This document shows positions 38,503 to 47,290 of a DNA stretch of 64,000 bases, piece by piece. The stretch is taken from the NCBI RefSeq assembly GCF_000375585.1, contig NZ_AQWP01000001.1:124001-188000 (forward strand). Reading direction: 5' to 3'. Source of the stretch: Sinorhizobium meliloti 4H41. Its GTDB lineage: Bacteria; Pseudomonadota; Alphaproteobacteria; Rhizobiales; Rhizobiaceae. Numbering within the stretch: the stretch's first letter is position 1; each line of letters opens with the position of its first letter. A program made the position numbers and the translations under genes. The notes beneath the pieces are model-generated. The model saw only the letters and a list, made by a program, of their open reading frames with translations, was not told the origin of the DNA and made no database searches.

Positions 38503-38704
38503 CTGGCATGTCCTGTTCACTTGGCTTCCGCGCCACAGGAAACATGGAGCAGCGTCGTCGCGCAAGCGCCGCAATCCATGCCTTCACGCATGTCTCACAT
38601 AAATGTCAGCTTCAGCGGTCATGTTTTTGACGCTGAGCCCTTGTTTTCCAAAAGGCCTGAGGCAAGAGAAACCCCTGATTTGCAATAGATCCGAAAGGGA
38701 TTTC

Positions 38705-39157
38705 ATGACCGATACCGCTGCCAACAATCGACCGCGCGCGATCCTGCCGGCGCTCGAGAAGATTTATCTGCCGCTCGATACTTTCGCCGAGACGCTGCTG
38801 CGCGTCGTGGCAGGCCTGCTGCTCGTCACCCACGGCTACGGCAAGATCCTCAATCCCTTCGGCGCGGCCGGCATGGTGGAGGGGCTTGGGTTCTATCCGG
38901 GCGTTTTCTGGTCGCCCCTGCTTTCGGCGACCGAGTTCTTCGGCGGCATCTTCATTGCCATCGGCTTCCTGACGCGGCCCGCTGCCTTCGCGGCGACGAT
39001 CGTGCTGCTCGTCACCGTCTACTTCCATGGCATCGTCCAGGGACAGGGCCTTGGCGGGGCGGAGAAGTCCATCCTCTGGGCGGCGATCACCCTCTTCTTT
39101 GCCATTCGCGGCGCCAACAGCCAGTCCGTCGATGCCAAGCTCGGCCGCCAATTCTGA
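38705..39157 (+). CDS. DoxX family membrane protein
   Basis: 150-aa inner-membrane protein with four hydrophobic segments. The DoxX signature is LLRVVAGLLLVTHGYGKILN, with TEFFGGIFIAIGFLTRPAAF in the middle. Members are linked to quinone/thiosulphate oxidation or to redox stress in various bacteria, so the role here is only inferred. The ATG at 38705 has an AAAGGGA ribosome site; upstream in-frame codons are not conserved. It is followed by a repeat and a hairpin before the convergent rnk-like gene. Confidence 0.9.
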   Translation: MTDTAANNRPRAILPALEKIYLPLDTFAETLLRVVAGLLLVTHGYGKILNPFGAAGMVEGLGFYPGVFWSPLLSATEFFGGIFIAIGFLTRPAAFAATIVLLVTVYFHGIVQGQGLGGAEKSILWAAITLFFAIRGANSQSVDAKLGRQF

Positions 39158-39172
39158 TCTCACCCTTTGAAT

Positions 39173-39216
39173 TGGAGCGCTTCCGGGCGGCGACACATTT
39201 TGCCTGGAAGCGCTCT
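39173..39216. repeat. Family B palindrome
   Basis: GGAGCGCTTCCGGGCGGCGACACATTTTGCCTGGAAGCGCTCT: the outer arms GAGCGCTTCC and GGAAGCGCTC pair perfectly. It is a single-module copy of the RIME-like repeat. Confidence 0.65.
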
Positions 39217-39218
39217 GA

Positions 39219-39244
39219 AAGCGGCCGGCTCGATCCGGCCGCTT
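39219..39244. terminator. Hairpin between convergent doxX and rnk-like genes
   Basis: AAGCGGCCGG pairs with CCGGCCGCTT around a six-base loop. It could end transcripts from both sides, but the T-run is short on each strand, so the terminator call is tentative. Confidence 0.5.
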
Positions 39245-39268
39245 CGAGCAATTGTGCCGGCGGCACGC

Positions 39269-39676
39269 TCAGCCCGCCTGCGGCATCACGCTGCGGATCG
39301 TCATACGGTGTACCTTGCCGGCCCTGTCGACCCAGTCGATCGACTGTCCGACGGAAAGGCCGATAAGCGCCGCTCCGATCGGCGTCAGTACGGAAATCTT
39401 ACCGGCTTCGATGTCGGCCTCCCCCGGGTAGACGAGCCTCACTTCCTTCGCAAAACCGTTGTCGGCGTCAAAGGCGACAGTCGAGCCCATCTGCACGCTG
39501 TCTTTGGGCAGCTTGCCGGGCGCGGCGATTCGCGCGCGGTCGAGTTCGGAAAGCAGCGCCTCCGCGACTTCCGGGACACGGTCGAGCGCCGAGGAGGCGA
39601 TCGCCGTCAGACGTGCATGGTCTTCGGCATTGATGACGATCGAGGGAAGCTTCTTGCGGGTTGTCTTGTCCGCCAT
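39269..39676 (-). CDS. rnk: Rnk/GreA-C-terminal family regulator of nucleoside diphosphate kinase
   Basis: 135-aa RNA-polymerase-binding protein of the Rnk/GreA-like group. It has a short N-terminal helical pair (VINAEDHARLTAIASSALDR) rather than the long GreA coiled coil. A GreA/GreB C-terminal FKBP-like domain follows (MGSTVAFDADNG, SVLTPIGAALIGLSVGQSID). The start at 39676 (MADKTTRKKLPSIVI) is the family start. The symbol is given by family; the effect on Ndk is known in E. coli and Pseudomonas, not tested here. Confidence 0.87.
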   Translation of the reverse strand: MADKTTRKKLPSIVINAEDHARLTAIASSALDRVPEVAEALLSELDRARIAAPGKLPKDSVQMGSTVAFDADNGFAKEVRLVYPGEADIEAGKISVLTPIGAALIGLSVGQSIDWVDRAGKVHRMTIRSVMPQAG

Positions 39677-40118
39677 GATGATACCTGTGCCTGGGCGCAC
39701 CGCTCTGCTTGCGCCGAATGTGAAATGTCGAGGATGATTTACGCTCGCCGCTCGGGGTGGAGGCTTGGCCATCCGCTCGCCGATGCGCAGGCCCCCTTAC
39801 CCGGAGAGCGCACGCATCCGGGCCGGGGTCAGGTTCCTGCGATGGGGCAGACCCGGAAAGAACAGCGGAAATGGATCGCGAGCACTGGCATGGTCTGAAG
39901 GTCGGAAACTTCGCCAACGAAGTCAAGCCCGCGTCGCCACTTGAGACACCGCAGCGCACGTGGTCGATCATTGCGGATCGCGCAAGCAGATCGGAAGCCT
40001 TGAAACGCAAAGTCCGTGGCGGCGACGCTTTCGTCACGCCGCCCGCAGGTCGATAACACGCGTTTCGCCTTGCTTCAGGTCGATGCGCATTTTCGATGTG
40101 CATCGACCCGATTGGAAA
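39677..40118. other. 442-bp region without a supported gene
   Basis: Between rnk (leftward) and the lepA stop. Short frames exist (for example 39757-40056), but their translations are Arg/Pro/Ser-rich and show no family, start site or domain. No tRNA, terminator or known repeat is evident. The promoter of the rnk-like gene should lie in its first 150 bp. Confidence 0.5.
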
Positions 40119-41945
40119 TCACTCGTCGCTCATCTTCAGTGCGGCGATGAAGGCTTCCTGCGGGATTTCCACCTTGCCGAACTGGCGCATCCGCTTCTTG
40201 CCGGCCTTCTGCTTCTCCAGCAGCTTGCGCTTTCGGGTGGCGTCGCCGCCGTAGCACTTTGCGGTCACGTCCTTGCGCAGCGCCGAGATGGTTTCGCGGG
40301 CGATCACGTTGCCGCCGATGGCGGCCTGGATCGGGATCTTGAACATGTGCTTCGGGATCAGTTCCTTCAGCTTTTCGCACATTTCGCGGCCGCGCTTTTC
40401 CGCCGCCATCCGGTGCACCATCATCGACAGCGCGTCCACCGGCTCGCCGTTGACGAGGATCGACATCTTCACGAGATTGCCTTCCTTGTGCTCGGTGATC
40501 TGGTAGTCGAAGGAGGCGTATCCCTTGGAGATCGACTTCAGCCGGTCGTAGAAATCGAACACGACTTCGTTCAGCGGCAGGTCATAGGTGAGCATCGCGC
40601 GGGTGCCGACATAGGTCAGCTCGATCTGGATGCCGCGACGATCCTGGCAGAGTTTCAGGATGCCGCCGAGATATTCGTCGGGCGTCAGGATCGTCGCGCG
40701 GATCCACGGCTCGTGGATTTCGGCGATCTTGACCACGTCCGGCATGTCGGCAGGGTTGTGAAGCTCGCGCTCCGAGCCGTCGGTCATAAACAGCTTGTAG
40801 ACGACCGAGGGTGCCGTCGCGATCAGATCGAGATCGAATTCGCGCTCCAGACGCTCCTGGATGATTTCGAGATGCAGGAGGCCGAGGAAGCCGCAGCGGA
40901 AACCGAAGCCGAGCGCGGCGGAGGATTCCATTTCGAAGGAGAAGGAGGCATCGTTGAGGCGCAGCTTGCCCATGGCCGAGCGCAGGTCCTCGAAGTCGGC
41001 GGCGTCGACCGGGAAGAGGCCGCAGAACACGACCGGCTGGGCCGGCTTGAAGCCGGGCAGCGCCTTGGCCGTCGGCCGCTTGTCCTCGGTGATCGTATCG
41101 CCGACGCGGGTGTCCGCCACTTCCTTGATAGAAGCCGTGATGAAACCGATTTCGCCGGGGCCGAGCGCCTCCATGGCAACCATCTTCGGCGTCAGCACGC
41201 CGACGCGCTCCACCTGGTACTTCGCATCCGTCCCCATCATGCGGATGGTCATGCCCTTTTTCAGCGTTCCGTCGATGACGCGCACCAGAACCATGACGCC
41301 GAGATAAGCGTCGTACCAGCTGTCGACGAGCAGCGCCTTCAAGGGCGCGGCGTCGCCGCCCTCGCTTTTCGGGGCGGGCAGCCTATGGACGATCGCCTCC
41401 AGCACATCCGGAATGCCGAGACCGGTCTTTGCCGAGATCAGCACGGCGTCGGAGGCGTCGATGCCGATCACTTCCTCGATCTGCTCCTTGATCCGCTCCG
41501 GCTCGGCCGCAGGCAGGTCGATCTTGTTCAGAACGGTGACGAGCTCGTGATTGTTGTCGATCGCCTGGTAGACATTGGCGAGCGTCTGGGCTTCGACGCC
41601 CTGGCTGGCGTCGACGACGAGCAGCGAACCTTCGCAGGCCGAAAGCGAGCGCGAGACCTCGTAGGCGAAGTCGACGTGGCCGGGCGTGTCGATGAGGTTC
41701 AGCACATAGGTCTCGCCATCGTTCGCCTTGTAGTGCAGGCGAACGGTCTGGGCCTTGATGGTGATGCCGCGCTCGCGCTCGATGTCCATGCTGTCCAGGA
41801 CCTGCTCGGACATTTCTCGTTCGGCGAGGCCGCCGGTCGACTGGATCAGCCGGTCGGCAAGCGTCGATTTGCCGTGATCGATATGCGCCACGATCGAGAA
41901 GTTGCGGATATGCGACAGGGGCGTCTTGGAAGATGGTGTGCTCAT
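40119..41945 (-). CDS. lepA: Elongation factor 4 (LepA) GTPase
   Basis: Ribosome-associated GTPase that acts in translation under stress and in 30S assembly (608 aa). G1 is [15 protein letters not shown]2 [12 protein letters not shown]3 DTPGHVDF and G4 LNKIDLP. The LepA-specific C-terminal domain ends [20 protein letters not shown]. The start is ATG 41945 ([16 protein letters not shown]); an ATG three codons upstream is also possible. It is a single transcription unit. No signal peptide is seen, unlike the LepB partner in other bacteria. Confidence 0.97.
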   Translation of the reverse strand: MSTPSSKTPLSHIRNFSIVAHIDHGKSTLADRLIQSTGGLAEREMSEQVLDSMDIERERGITIKAQTVRLHYKANDGETYVLNLIDTPGHVDFAYEVSRSLSACEGSLLVVDASQGVEAQTLANVYQAIDNNHELVTVLNKIDLPAAEPERIKEQIEEVIGIDASDAVLISAKTGLGIPDVLEAIVHRLPAPKSEGGDAAPLKALLVDSWYDAYLGVMVLVRVIDGTLKKGMTIRMMGTDAKYQVERVGVLTPKMVAMEALGPGEIGFITASIKEVADTRVGDTITEDKRPTAKALPGFKPAQPVVFCGLFPVDAADFEDLRSAMGKLRLNDASFSFEMESSAALGFGFRCGFLGLLHLEIIQERLEREFDLDLIATAPSVVYKLFMTDGSERELHNPADMPDVVKIAEIHEPWIRATILTPDEYLGGILKLCQDRRGIQIELTYVGTRAMLTYDLPLNEVVFDFYDRLKSISKGYASFDYQITEHKEGNLVKMSILVNGEPVDALSMMVHRMAAEKRGREMCEKLKELIPKHMFKIPIQAAIGGNVIARETISALRKDVTAKCYGGDATRKRKLLEKQKAGKKRMRQFGKVEIPQEAFIAALKMSDE

Positions 41946-42003
41946 GGGCCGCATATAGCAGCGCGATCAGGCGGCGCAAAGCGGGAAATGAAGGCTTCGT
42001 TCA

Positions 42004-43269
42004 CTATAAATCCGGGCGTCTGACCGGCCGTTCCGCTCGCGCTTCCGTCTCGGCGAGTGCCGCGGCATTCGGCACCTGGGCGCTTTTGAATTCGAAGCTG
42101 TCGCAGTGCTCGGGCGGGACGCGTTCGCGCGAGCGGAGGCGAACGAGCACGAAAAGGGCGTAGAGGAGCGCCACCGTCATCGTCGCATAGATGAAGGTCC
42201 GTTGGCCGAAGGCCGGCGTCAGCAAGGTCACGAGCATCGGAACGAGGGTCGCCGCTGCCGACCAGGCGACCAGCATGGTGCTGGCGAGCGGCACGAAATC
42301 TGCCGGATCGGTTCGATCGTTGGCATGCGCATTGGCGATGGAATAGACCGTCTCGACCGCTCCCGCGAACATCGCGAAAACCAGCATGAGCAGGAGCAGG
42401 TTGTCGAAGGAGACGGCGAGCGCAGCGATGCCCGCCGCGATGACGAGCATACAGGTGGCGATGAGGACGATCCGGCGGTCGGTGCGGTCTGAAAGGGCGC
42501 CCATCGGATACTGGATGAAGAGCAGGCCGAACTGCATGACGAACATCAATGCCGCTACGTCTTTCTGACTGACGGAATTGGCGGCGGCATAGATCGGCGT
42601 AAAGCCCTGCACCAGCATGGAGAGGCCGCCGGATGCAAGCACGCCGATGAAGGCGACCGGAGAAATCCGCCAGACCATGGGAATGTCGATGCTGACCCGG
42701 GCAGGGGCGGGCGGCGTGGGCAGGCGCGTGAGGCCGATCGGCAGGATGGCGACCGCGGTGAAGAAGATCGTGACGATCGGGGCGAGATTGCCCTCGACCG
42801 GGATTTGCCCGAAGACCCAGGCGCCGGCGCCGAGCCCGATGACATAGGCCATGTAGAAGAGCGCCATCGCCCGGCCGCGCCAGTGGTTCTCGCTGGCATG
42901 GTTGAGCCAGCTCTGCGTGATGATGAAATTCATGTTGGCGGCAATGCCGTAGAGGCCGCGTGCGACGACCCAAAGCAGCGGGTGGACGCCGAGGCTGATC
43001 GTCAGCGCCGCGAGAATGACCAGCGCCATCGAGCAGGAAAAGGCGCGGGCGTGGCCGACGCGGCGAATGAGCGAGCCGCCCATGAGGCAGCCGATCAGCC
43101 CGCCGAAGGCAATCGCCGTCACGGCGGCTCCCGGGACCCAGTCCGGCGCCGCCGAGCGCGTCAGCACGAAGGGCACATAGGCGAGCATCATGCCGTTGCC
43201 GACCGCGACCGATGTCATGGAGGCGACTATGCTCGCGATCGACAGCAGCGACGAAGGAGATCGATGCAT
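42004..43269 (-). CDS. MFS transporter (YcaD-like)
   Basis: Inner-membrane permease of the major facilitator superfamily (421 aa) with about 12 membrane segments. The GGLIGCLMGGSLIRRVGHAR and SDRTDRRIVLIATC loops are MFS A-type motifs in both halves. Sequence texture is closest to YcaD-like transporters; the substrate is unknown. It is divergent from the XRE-cupin/GNAT pair, and the 188-bp gap has an operator-like palindrome, so it may be controlled by that regulator. Confidence 0.88.
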   Translation of the reverse strand: MHRSPSSLLSIASIVASMTSVAVGNGMMLAYVPFVLTRSAAPDWVPGAAVTAIAFGGLIGCLMGGSLIRRVGHARAFSCSMALVILAALTISLGVHPLLWVVARGLYGIAANMNFIITQSWLNHASENHWRGRAMALFYMAYVIGLGAGAWVFGQIPVEGNLAPIVTIFFTAVAILPIGLTRLPTPPAPARVSIDIPMVWRISPVAFIGVLASGGLSMLVQGFTPIYAAANSVSQKDVAALMFVMQFGLLFIQYPMGALSDRTDRRIVLIATCMLVIAAGIAALAVSFDNLLLLMLVFAMFAGAVETVYSIANAHANDRTDPADFVPLASTMLVAWSAAATLVPMLVTLLTPAFGQRTFIYATMTVALLYALFVLVRLRSRERVPPEHCDSFEFKSAQVPNAAALAETEARAERPVRRPDL

Positions 43270-43430
43270 CTGCCTGTCCTTCTGCCGATCGTATGAAGAT
43301 GATCTAAATTATTGAAGTTGGATGTTTTTTGAGAATCGGCGCAGAGTTCGGACGATAAAGCAGGACCCGGACCGGCGCTGTCGTCAAAGCGGCATGCGCG
43401 AATTTATTTCTCGGTTCGATCGCCTTGACT

Positions 43431-43462
43431 CCATTATATGAGAAGTCAGTCTCAGATAATGG
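43431..43462. promoter_or_regulatory. Operator-like inverted repeat over the XRE-cupin start
   Basis: Two 13-base arms, CCATTATATGAGA (43431-43443) and TCTCAGATAATGG (43450-43462), match as inverted repeats at 12 of 13 positions around AGTCAG. TTGACT at 43425-43430 adjoins it, and the right arm contains GATAAT, a possible -10. Both candidate ATGs (43438 and 43459) lie inside the palindrome. It is a likely autoregulatory site. Confidence 0.65.
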
Positions 43463-44037
43463 AAAATGCACTCGCCCCTCTCGAAGAGACCATCGGCATG
43501 CGCCTGCGCGAGCTGCGCATGGCGCGGGATCTTACGCTTGACGACCTGGCCGGCCGCTCCGGCGTCAGCCGCGCCATGATTTCGCGCATCGAGCGCGGCG
43601 AGGCGAGCCCGACGGCGCAGCTTCTGGCGAAGCTATGCAGCGCGTTGGGCACGACGCTTTCGGCGCTTTTTGCTTCCGAGAGGGGCGAGGCCTCGCCCTT
43701 GGCCCGGCGCGCGGAGCAGCGACTGTGGCGCGATCCCGAAAGCGGCTACCTGCGCCGTTCCGTTTCACCCGAAGGCGTCGGTTCGCCGGTCGACATCGTC
43801 GAGGTCGAGTTTCCGCCCGGCGCCCGCGTCGTCTTCGAGCGACAGCCGATGGACCGCGGCATCACCCAGCACCTCTGGCTTTTTTCCGGCCGCCTCGAAC
43901 TGACGATGGAAAGCGGACGACAGCTCTTGGAGCCGGGCGACTGCCTCTTCATGGGGCTCGAAGAGGCCCACATCTTTTACAATCCCCACGAGGAACCGGC
44001 GCATTACGCCGTCATCCTCTGCCGCAACAAGGTTTGA
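43459..44037 (+). CDS. XRE-family regulator with C-terminal cupin domain
   Basis: Transcription factor of 192 aa. An HTH_3 DNA-binding domain occupies residues about 13-68 (GMRLRELRMARDLTLDDLAG; VSRAMISRIERGEASPTAQL). A cupin sensor domain covers about 110-188 (GITQHLWLFSGRLELTMESG; LEPGDCLFMGLEEAH). Such proteins sense small ligands and often control a neighbouring transporter or modifying enzyme. The start is set at 43459 because relatives begin shortly before the HTH; ATGs at 43438 and 43498 are alternatives, and neither of the first two has a good ribosome site. The stop is 1 bp from the GNAT start. Confidence 0.87.
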   Translation: MENALAPLEETIGMRLRELRMARDLTLDDLAGRSGVSRAMISRIERGEASPTAQLLAKLCSALGTTLSALFASERGEASPLARRAEQRLWRDPESGYLRRSVSPEGVGSPVDIVEVEFPPGARVVFERQPMDRGITQHLWLFSGRLELTMESGRQLLEPGDCLFMGLEEAHIFYNPHEEPAHYAVILCRNKV

Positions 44038-44038
44038 C

Positions 44039-44566
44039 ATGCCCGACGCCGATATACGCGTGCTCACCGCAGAAGAAACCCTGGCCGCCCTGCCGGCTCT
44101 GGCCGAAATCCTCTCCGATTGCGTCGAAGGCGGCGCTTCGGTCGGCTTCATGCATCCCTTTTCGCCGCACGCCGCCGTTCAATTCTGGGCGGGCGTCGCC
44201 GCCGCCGTCGGGCGCGGCGAAACGGTTCTCCTCGCGGCCGAAGTCGATGGCCGGATGGCGGGCACCGTGCAGCTCGGCGTCGGCACCATGCCGAACCAGC
44301 CGCATCGCGCCGATGTCAGGAAACTGCTCGTCCACCGCGACGCCCGCGGCCTCGGCCTGTCGCGTCGCCTGATGGACGCAGCCGAGGCGGAAGCCCTCAG
44401 GCGCGGCAGAAGAGTCCTGGTCCTCGACACGGCGACCGGAGAGCCGGCCGAAGCGATCTACGAGCGCTTCGGCTGGACGCGCGCCGGTGTCGTTCCCGAC
44501 TACGCGCTGATGCCGGACGGCCGCTATTGCGCGACGACGTTCTTCTACAAGCACCTTGCCACATAG
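44039..44566 (+). CDS. GNAT family N-acetyltransferase
   Basis: 175-aa acetyltransferase. The acetyl-CoA-binding core is VRKLLVHRDARGLGLSRRLM (motif A, R/Q-x-x-G-x-G/A form), followed by GRRVLVLDTATGEPAEAIYE and RFGWTRAGVVPDYALMPDGR. The substrate is unknown; amino acid, antibiotic or polyamine acetylation are all possible. It is coupled to the XRE-cupin regulator (ATG 1 bp after its stop), so the regulator probably controls it along with the divergent MFS. Confidence 0.88.
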   Translation: MPDADIRVLTAEETLAALPALAEILSDCVEGGASVGFMHPFSPHAAVQFWAGVAAAVGRGETVLLAAEVDGRMAGTVQLGVGTMPNQPHRADVRKLLVHRDARGLGLSRRLMDAAEAEALRRGRRVLVLDTATGEPAEAIYERFGWTRAGVVPDYALMPDGRYCATTFFYKHLAT

Positions 44567-44602
44567 GGCGGCTCGGATGGACCCGTCCGGCTGCCGTCGC
44601 AA

Positions 44603-45241
44603 TCACGAAACGAAGAAGTGCGAGAGCCCCTGGCCGGCGGCGAAAGCGGCATAGCCGAGAACTGCGAAATAGACGGTGGTCGCGAACAGGAAGAAATAGC
44701 CGCCGGCCACCATCAGCCCGTCGCGCTGGATGATGCCGAGCGACAGGAGCAGGATGGCGATGCCGGGCAGCGTGTTCGACAGCGGAATCAGCCCGAGCGG
44801 AAACATGAGAAGCACGCCACCGGCCATGATCATCAACCCGTTGAAACGGTTCATCAGGGCGCCTTCGGTCAAAAAATTGACCCGCGGGCGCACATAGCGG
44901 TCGAGCTTCGAGACCAGTGCCGCACCTTTGCGGAGCGTCGGCACGAGCTTTTCCGTGTCGATCTCCCGATCGAGGATGCGCTTCGGCAGCCAGGGTACGC
45001 GGTTGAGGGTGATCGCGAGCGAAATGAGAATGATGGCCGCCCCGAAGACGGTGCTGACGCCCGGAATGGAAACCGGGATCAGGAACGGCAGGGTCAGCAG
45101 CGCGCAAAGAAGGAGGAAGCCCTGCTCGCCGATCTCGATCATCAGCTCGCGCAGCGTGATCGTATTGCCTCTGATCGAAGCGATCATGCCGGTGAGCGTG
45201 TCGCTGAGGCTGCGTTGCGAATCGCCGAACTCGACCGCCAT
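44603..45241 (-). CDS. exoD: ExoD family exopolysaccharide-synthesis protein
   Basis: Polytopic membrane protein of 212 aa. Two hydrophobic hairpins are followed by GGVLLMFPLGLIPLSNTLPG and GIIQRDGLMVAGGYFF. The conserved LRELMIEIGEQGFLLLCALL and ITLNRVPWLPKRILDREID segments are the ExoD marks. ExoD was first linked to alkaline sensitivity and nodule invasion in Sinorhizobium meliloti, although its biochemistry is unclear. The ATG at 45241 has AAAGGA at good spacing; longer in-frame starts lack support. It is convergent with the GNAT gene. Confidence 0.88.
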   Translation of the reverse strand: MAVEFGDSQRSLSDTLTGMIASIRGNTITLRELMIEIGEQGFLLLCALLTLPFLIPVSIPGVSTVFGAAIILISLAITLNRVPWLPKRILDREIDTEKLVPTLRKGAALVSKLDRYVRPRVNFLTEGALMNRFNGLMIMAGGVLLMFPLGLIPLSNTLPGIAILLLSLGIIQRDGLMVAGGYFFLFATTVYFAVLGYAAFAAGQGLSHFFVS

Positions 45242-45501
45242 GATTTTTCCTTTCACGATTTGCGGGCGCTCCATGCGGCGCCCGCGGTTCGCATTCTTTA
45301 CGCCGAACCGGGCCCGGCAGACCATAGCGCCAAGCGCGTGAACCTTCGGTTAGCGAGCCCTCTGGTCAGCAATATGGCGAGGTCCGGCAGAAATGGTGCA
45401 CCGCAATACCCTCGATCGGGGAAAGTAGAAGGCCTCTTCATCTTCCTGCCGCAATCGATAGTATGAACCGATCCTGAGCACCAATGGGGACAATTGATTC
45501 G

Positions 45502-46167
45502 ATGATCAAGAAATGCGCCATCCTGGCTGTCGTGGCCGTCTATCTTTCCGGATGCACCACCACCGATCCCTATACGGGAGAACAGAAGATGTCGAACACG
45601 GCCGGAGGCGCTTTGATCGGCGCGGGTCTCGGCGCTGCGACCGGTCTTCTGGTGGGCGGCAGTGCCGCGGGCCGGCGTGATGCCGCTCTTGTCGGCGCAG
45701 GCATCGGCGCTCTCGGCGGCGGCCTGGTCGGAAACTACATGGATCAGCAGGAATCGGAACTGCGGGCGCAGTTGCAGGGCACCGGCGTTTCGGTCACCCG
45801 CGCCGGCGATCGCATCATCCTGAACATGCCGTCGAACATCACCTTCGCGACCGACCGCGACCAGGTGATTCCGGCCTTCTATCCGACCCTCGACTCGGTT
45901 GCGATCGTGCTGCGCAAGTTCAACAAGACGCTGATCGACGTCGACGGTCACACCGACTCGACCGGCAGCGCCTCCTACAACCAGGGACTTTCGGAGCGGC
46001 GCGCGGCCTCGGTCGCCAACTATCTCGCCAGCCGCGGCGTCGACCAGCGCCGCATGTCGGCAGTGGGCTACGGCCTGGAGCGGCCGATTGCGTCGAACGC
46101 CACCGAAGTCGGCCGCGCCCAGAACCGCCGCGTCGAAATCTCGATCGCGCCGATCAAGCAGGGCTGA
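45502..46167 (+). CDS. OmpA-family lipoprotein with glycine zipper (YiaD-like)
   Basis: Outer-membrane lipoprotein of 221 aa. The lipobox is VYLSGCTTT (the Cys is acylated). A glycine-zipper hydrophobic region follows (GGALIGAGLGAATGLLVGGS; GAGIGALGGGLVG). The OmpA domain binds peptidoglycan through FATDRDQVIPAF, DGHTDSTGSASYNQGLSERR and RAQNRRVEISI. ATG 45502 (MIKKCAILAVVAVYLSGC) places the lipobox normally; an ATG 18 bases upstream is possible. It probably anchors the outer membrane to the wall. Confidence 0.93.
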   Translation: MIKKCAILAVVAVYLSGCTTTDPYTGEQKMSNTAGGALIGAGLGAATGLLVGGSAAGRRDAALVGAGIGALGGGLVGNYMDQQESELRAQLQGTGVSVTRAGDRIILNMPSNITFATDRDQVIPAFYPTLDSVAIVLRKFNKTLIDVDGHTDSTGSASYNQGLSERRAASVANYLASRGVDQRRMSAVGYGLERPIASNATEVGRAQNRRVEISIAPIKQG

Positions 46168-46189
46168 ACGGCTTCAAACATTATGGCGA

Positions 46190-46222
46190 AGGGCCGCGCG
46201 GATCGTCCGGGCGGCCCTTTCA
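46190..46222 (+). terminator. Terminator after the OmpA lipoprotein gene
   Basis: GGGCCGC pairs with GCGGCCC about 30 bases on, with inner CGGAT/GTCCG pairing, followed by TTTCACG. Convergent epmB ends 16 bases away. Confidence 0.6.
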
Positions 46223-46237
46223 CGTTCCGATACGGCC

Positions 46238-47290
46238 TCACCCCTTCGGCGGATAGTCGTGCCTGTTCCCGCGGAAGTCGGTGACCGTGTAGCAGCCGCC
46301 GCCTTCCGCCTCGATCGCGCTGGCGCTGACGATGGCCTTGCCGTAGCCGCCGGGGATGTCGAGGATGTAGGCGGGTTGGCAAAGGCCCGAGACGCGTCCA
46401 CGCAGCGAGGCGACGAGAGCCTGGCCCTCCTCGATGGACAGCCGGAAATGGCCGGTGCCGGGCGCAAGATCCGGATGGTGCAGGTAATAGGGCTTGATCC
46501 GCGTCTCGACGAAGGCGCGCATCAGCGCGGCGAGCACGTCCGGGTCGTCGTTGACGCCCTTCAGCAGCACCGACTGGCTTACCATGACGATGCCCGCATC
46601 GATCAGCCGCGCGGCGGCGGCGCGCGCCTCGGCGGTGAGTTCCCGCGGATGGTTGGCATGAAGCGCCACATAGGTCGCCTTGCCGCTGCTTCTCAAAGCG
46701 GCGATCAGCCCCGCATCCACCCGTTCGGGCTCGACCACCGGCACGCGCGTGTGGAAGCGCACGACCTTGACGTGCTCGATTTCTGCGAGCCGCACCATGA
46801 TTTCGCCAAGCCGCCGGGGCGAGAGCACCAGCGGATCGCCGCCGGTCAGAATCACCTCCCAGATTTCCGGACGCCCGGCGATATAGGCGAGCGCCGCATC
46901 GAGTTCCGCGGGCGCGAGGGTGCCGAGACCCTCGGGGCCGACCATCTCGCGGCGGAAACAGAAGCGGCAGTAAACCGGGCAGACATGAACCGCCTTCAGG
47001 AGCACCCGGTCCGGATAACGGTGGACGATGCCGGCAACCGGGCTGTGCGTGCCGTCGCCGATCGGATCGGCACGCTCTTCCGGCATGAGCGTGAGTTCGG
47101 CCATGTCCGGCACGAACTGCCGCGCAATCGGGTCGTTCGGATCGTCCCGGTTCACAAGGCGCGCGATTGCCGGGCTGATGGCTACGGCGTAGCGGGACGC
47201 GACACGGGAAATCGCCTCTTCCTGCTCTCGACCGACGAGACCGGCGTCGGCGAGCTCGCTCGCTGTTCTGATGGCGCGCTCCGCAGTCAT
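46238..47290 (-). CDS. epmB: EF-P beta-lysylation protein EpmB (radical SAM lysine 2,3-aminomutase family)
   Basis: Converts (S)-alpha-lysine to (R)-beta-lysine for EF-P modification. The 350-aa protein has the radical-SAM cluster motif C-x3-C-x2-C in VHVCPVYCRFCFRREM and the SAM-binding GGDPLVLSPRRL. It is PLP-dependent: the KamA-family segment ends with YILDIPGGYGKA. The start codon at 47290 overlaps the epmA stop (ATGA), so it is coupled to epmA. epmB and epmA are divergent from efp, their substrate. No EpmC hydroxylase gene is present nearby. Confidence 0.93.
   Translation of the reverse strand: MTAERAIRTASELADAGLVGREQEEAISRVASRYAVAISPAIARLVNRDDPNDPIARQFVPDMAELTLMPEERADPIGDGTHSPVAGIVHRYPDRVLLKAVHVCPVYCRFCFRREMVGPEGLGTLAPAELDAALAYIAGRPEIWEVILTGGDPLVLSPRRLGEIMVRLAEIEHVKVVRFHTRVPVVEPERVDAGLIAALRSSGKATYVALHANHPRELTAEARAAAARLIDAGIVMVSQSVLLKGVNDDPDVLAALMRAFVETRIKPYYLHHPDLAPGTGHFRLSIEEGQALVASLRGRVSGLCQPAYILDIPGGYGKAIVSASAIEAEGGGCYTVTDFRGNRHDYPPKG

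Noticed and set aside
39757-40056. 99-codon plus-strand frame between the rnk-like gene and lepA
   Set aside because: Low-information Arg/Pro/Ser composition, no ribosome site, no family match that I recognise.
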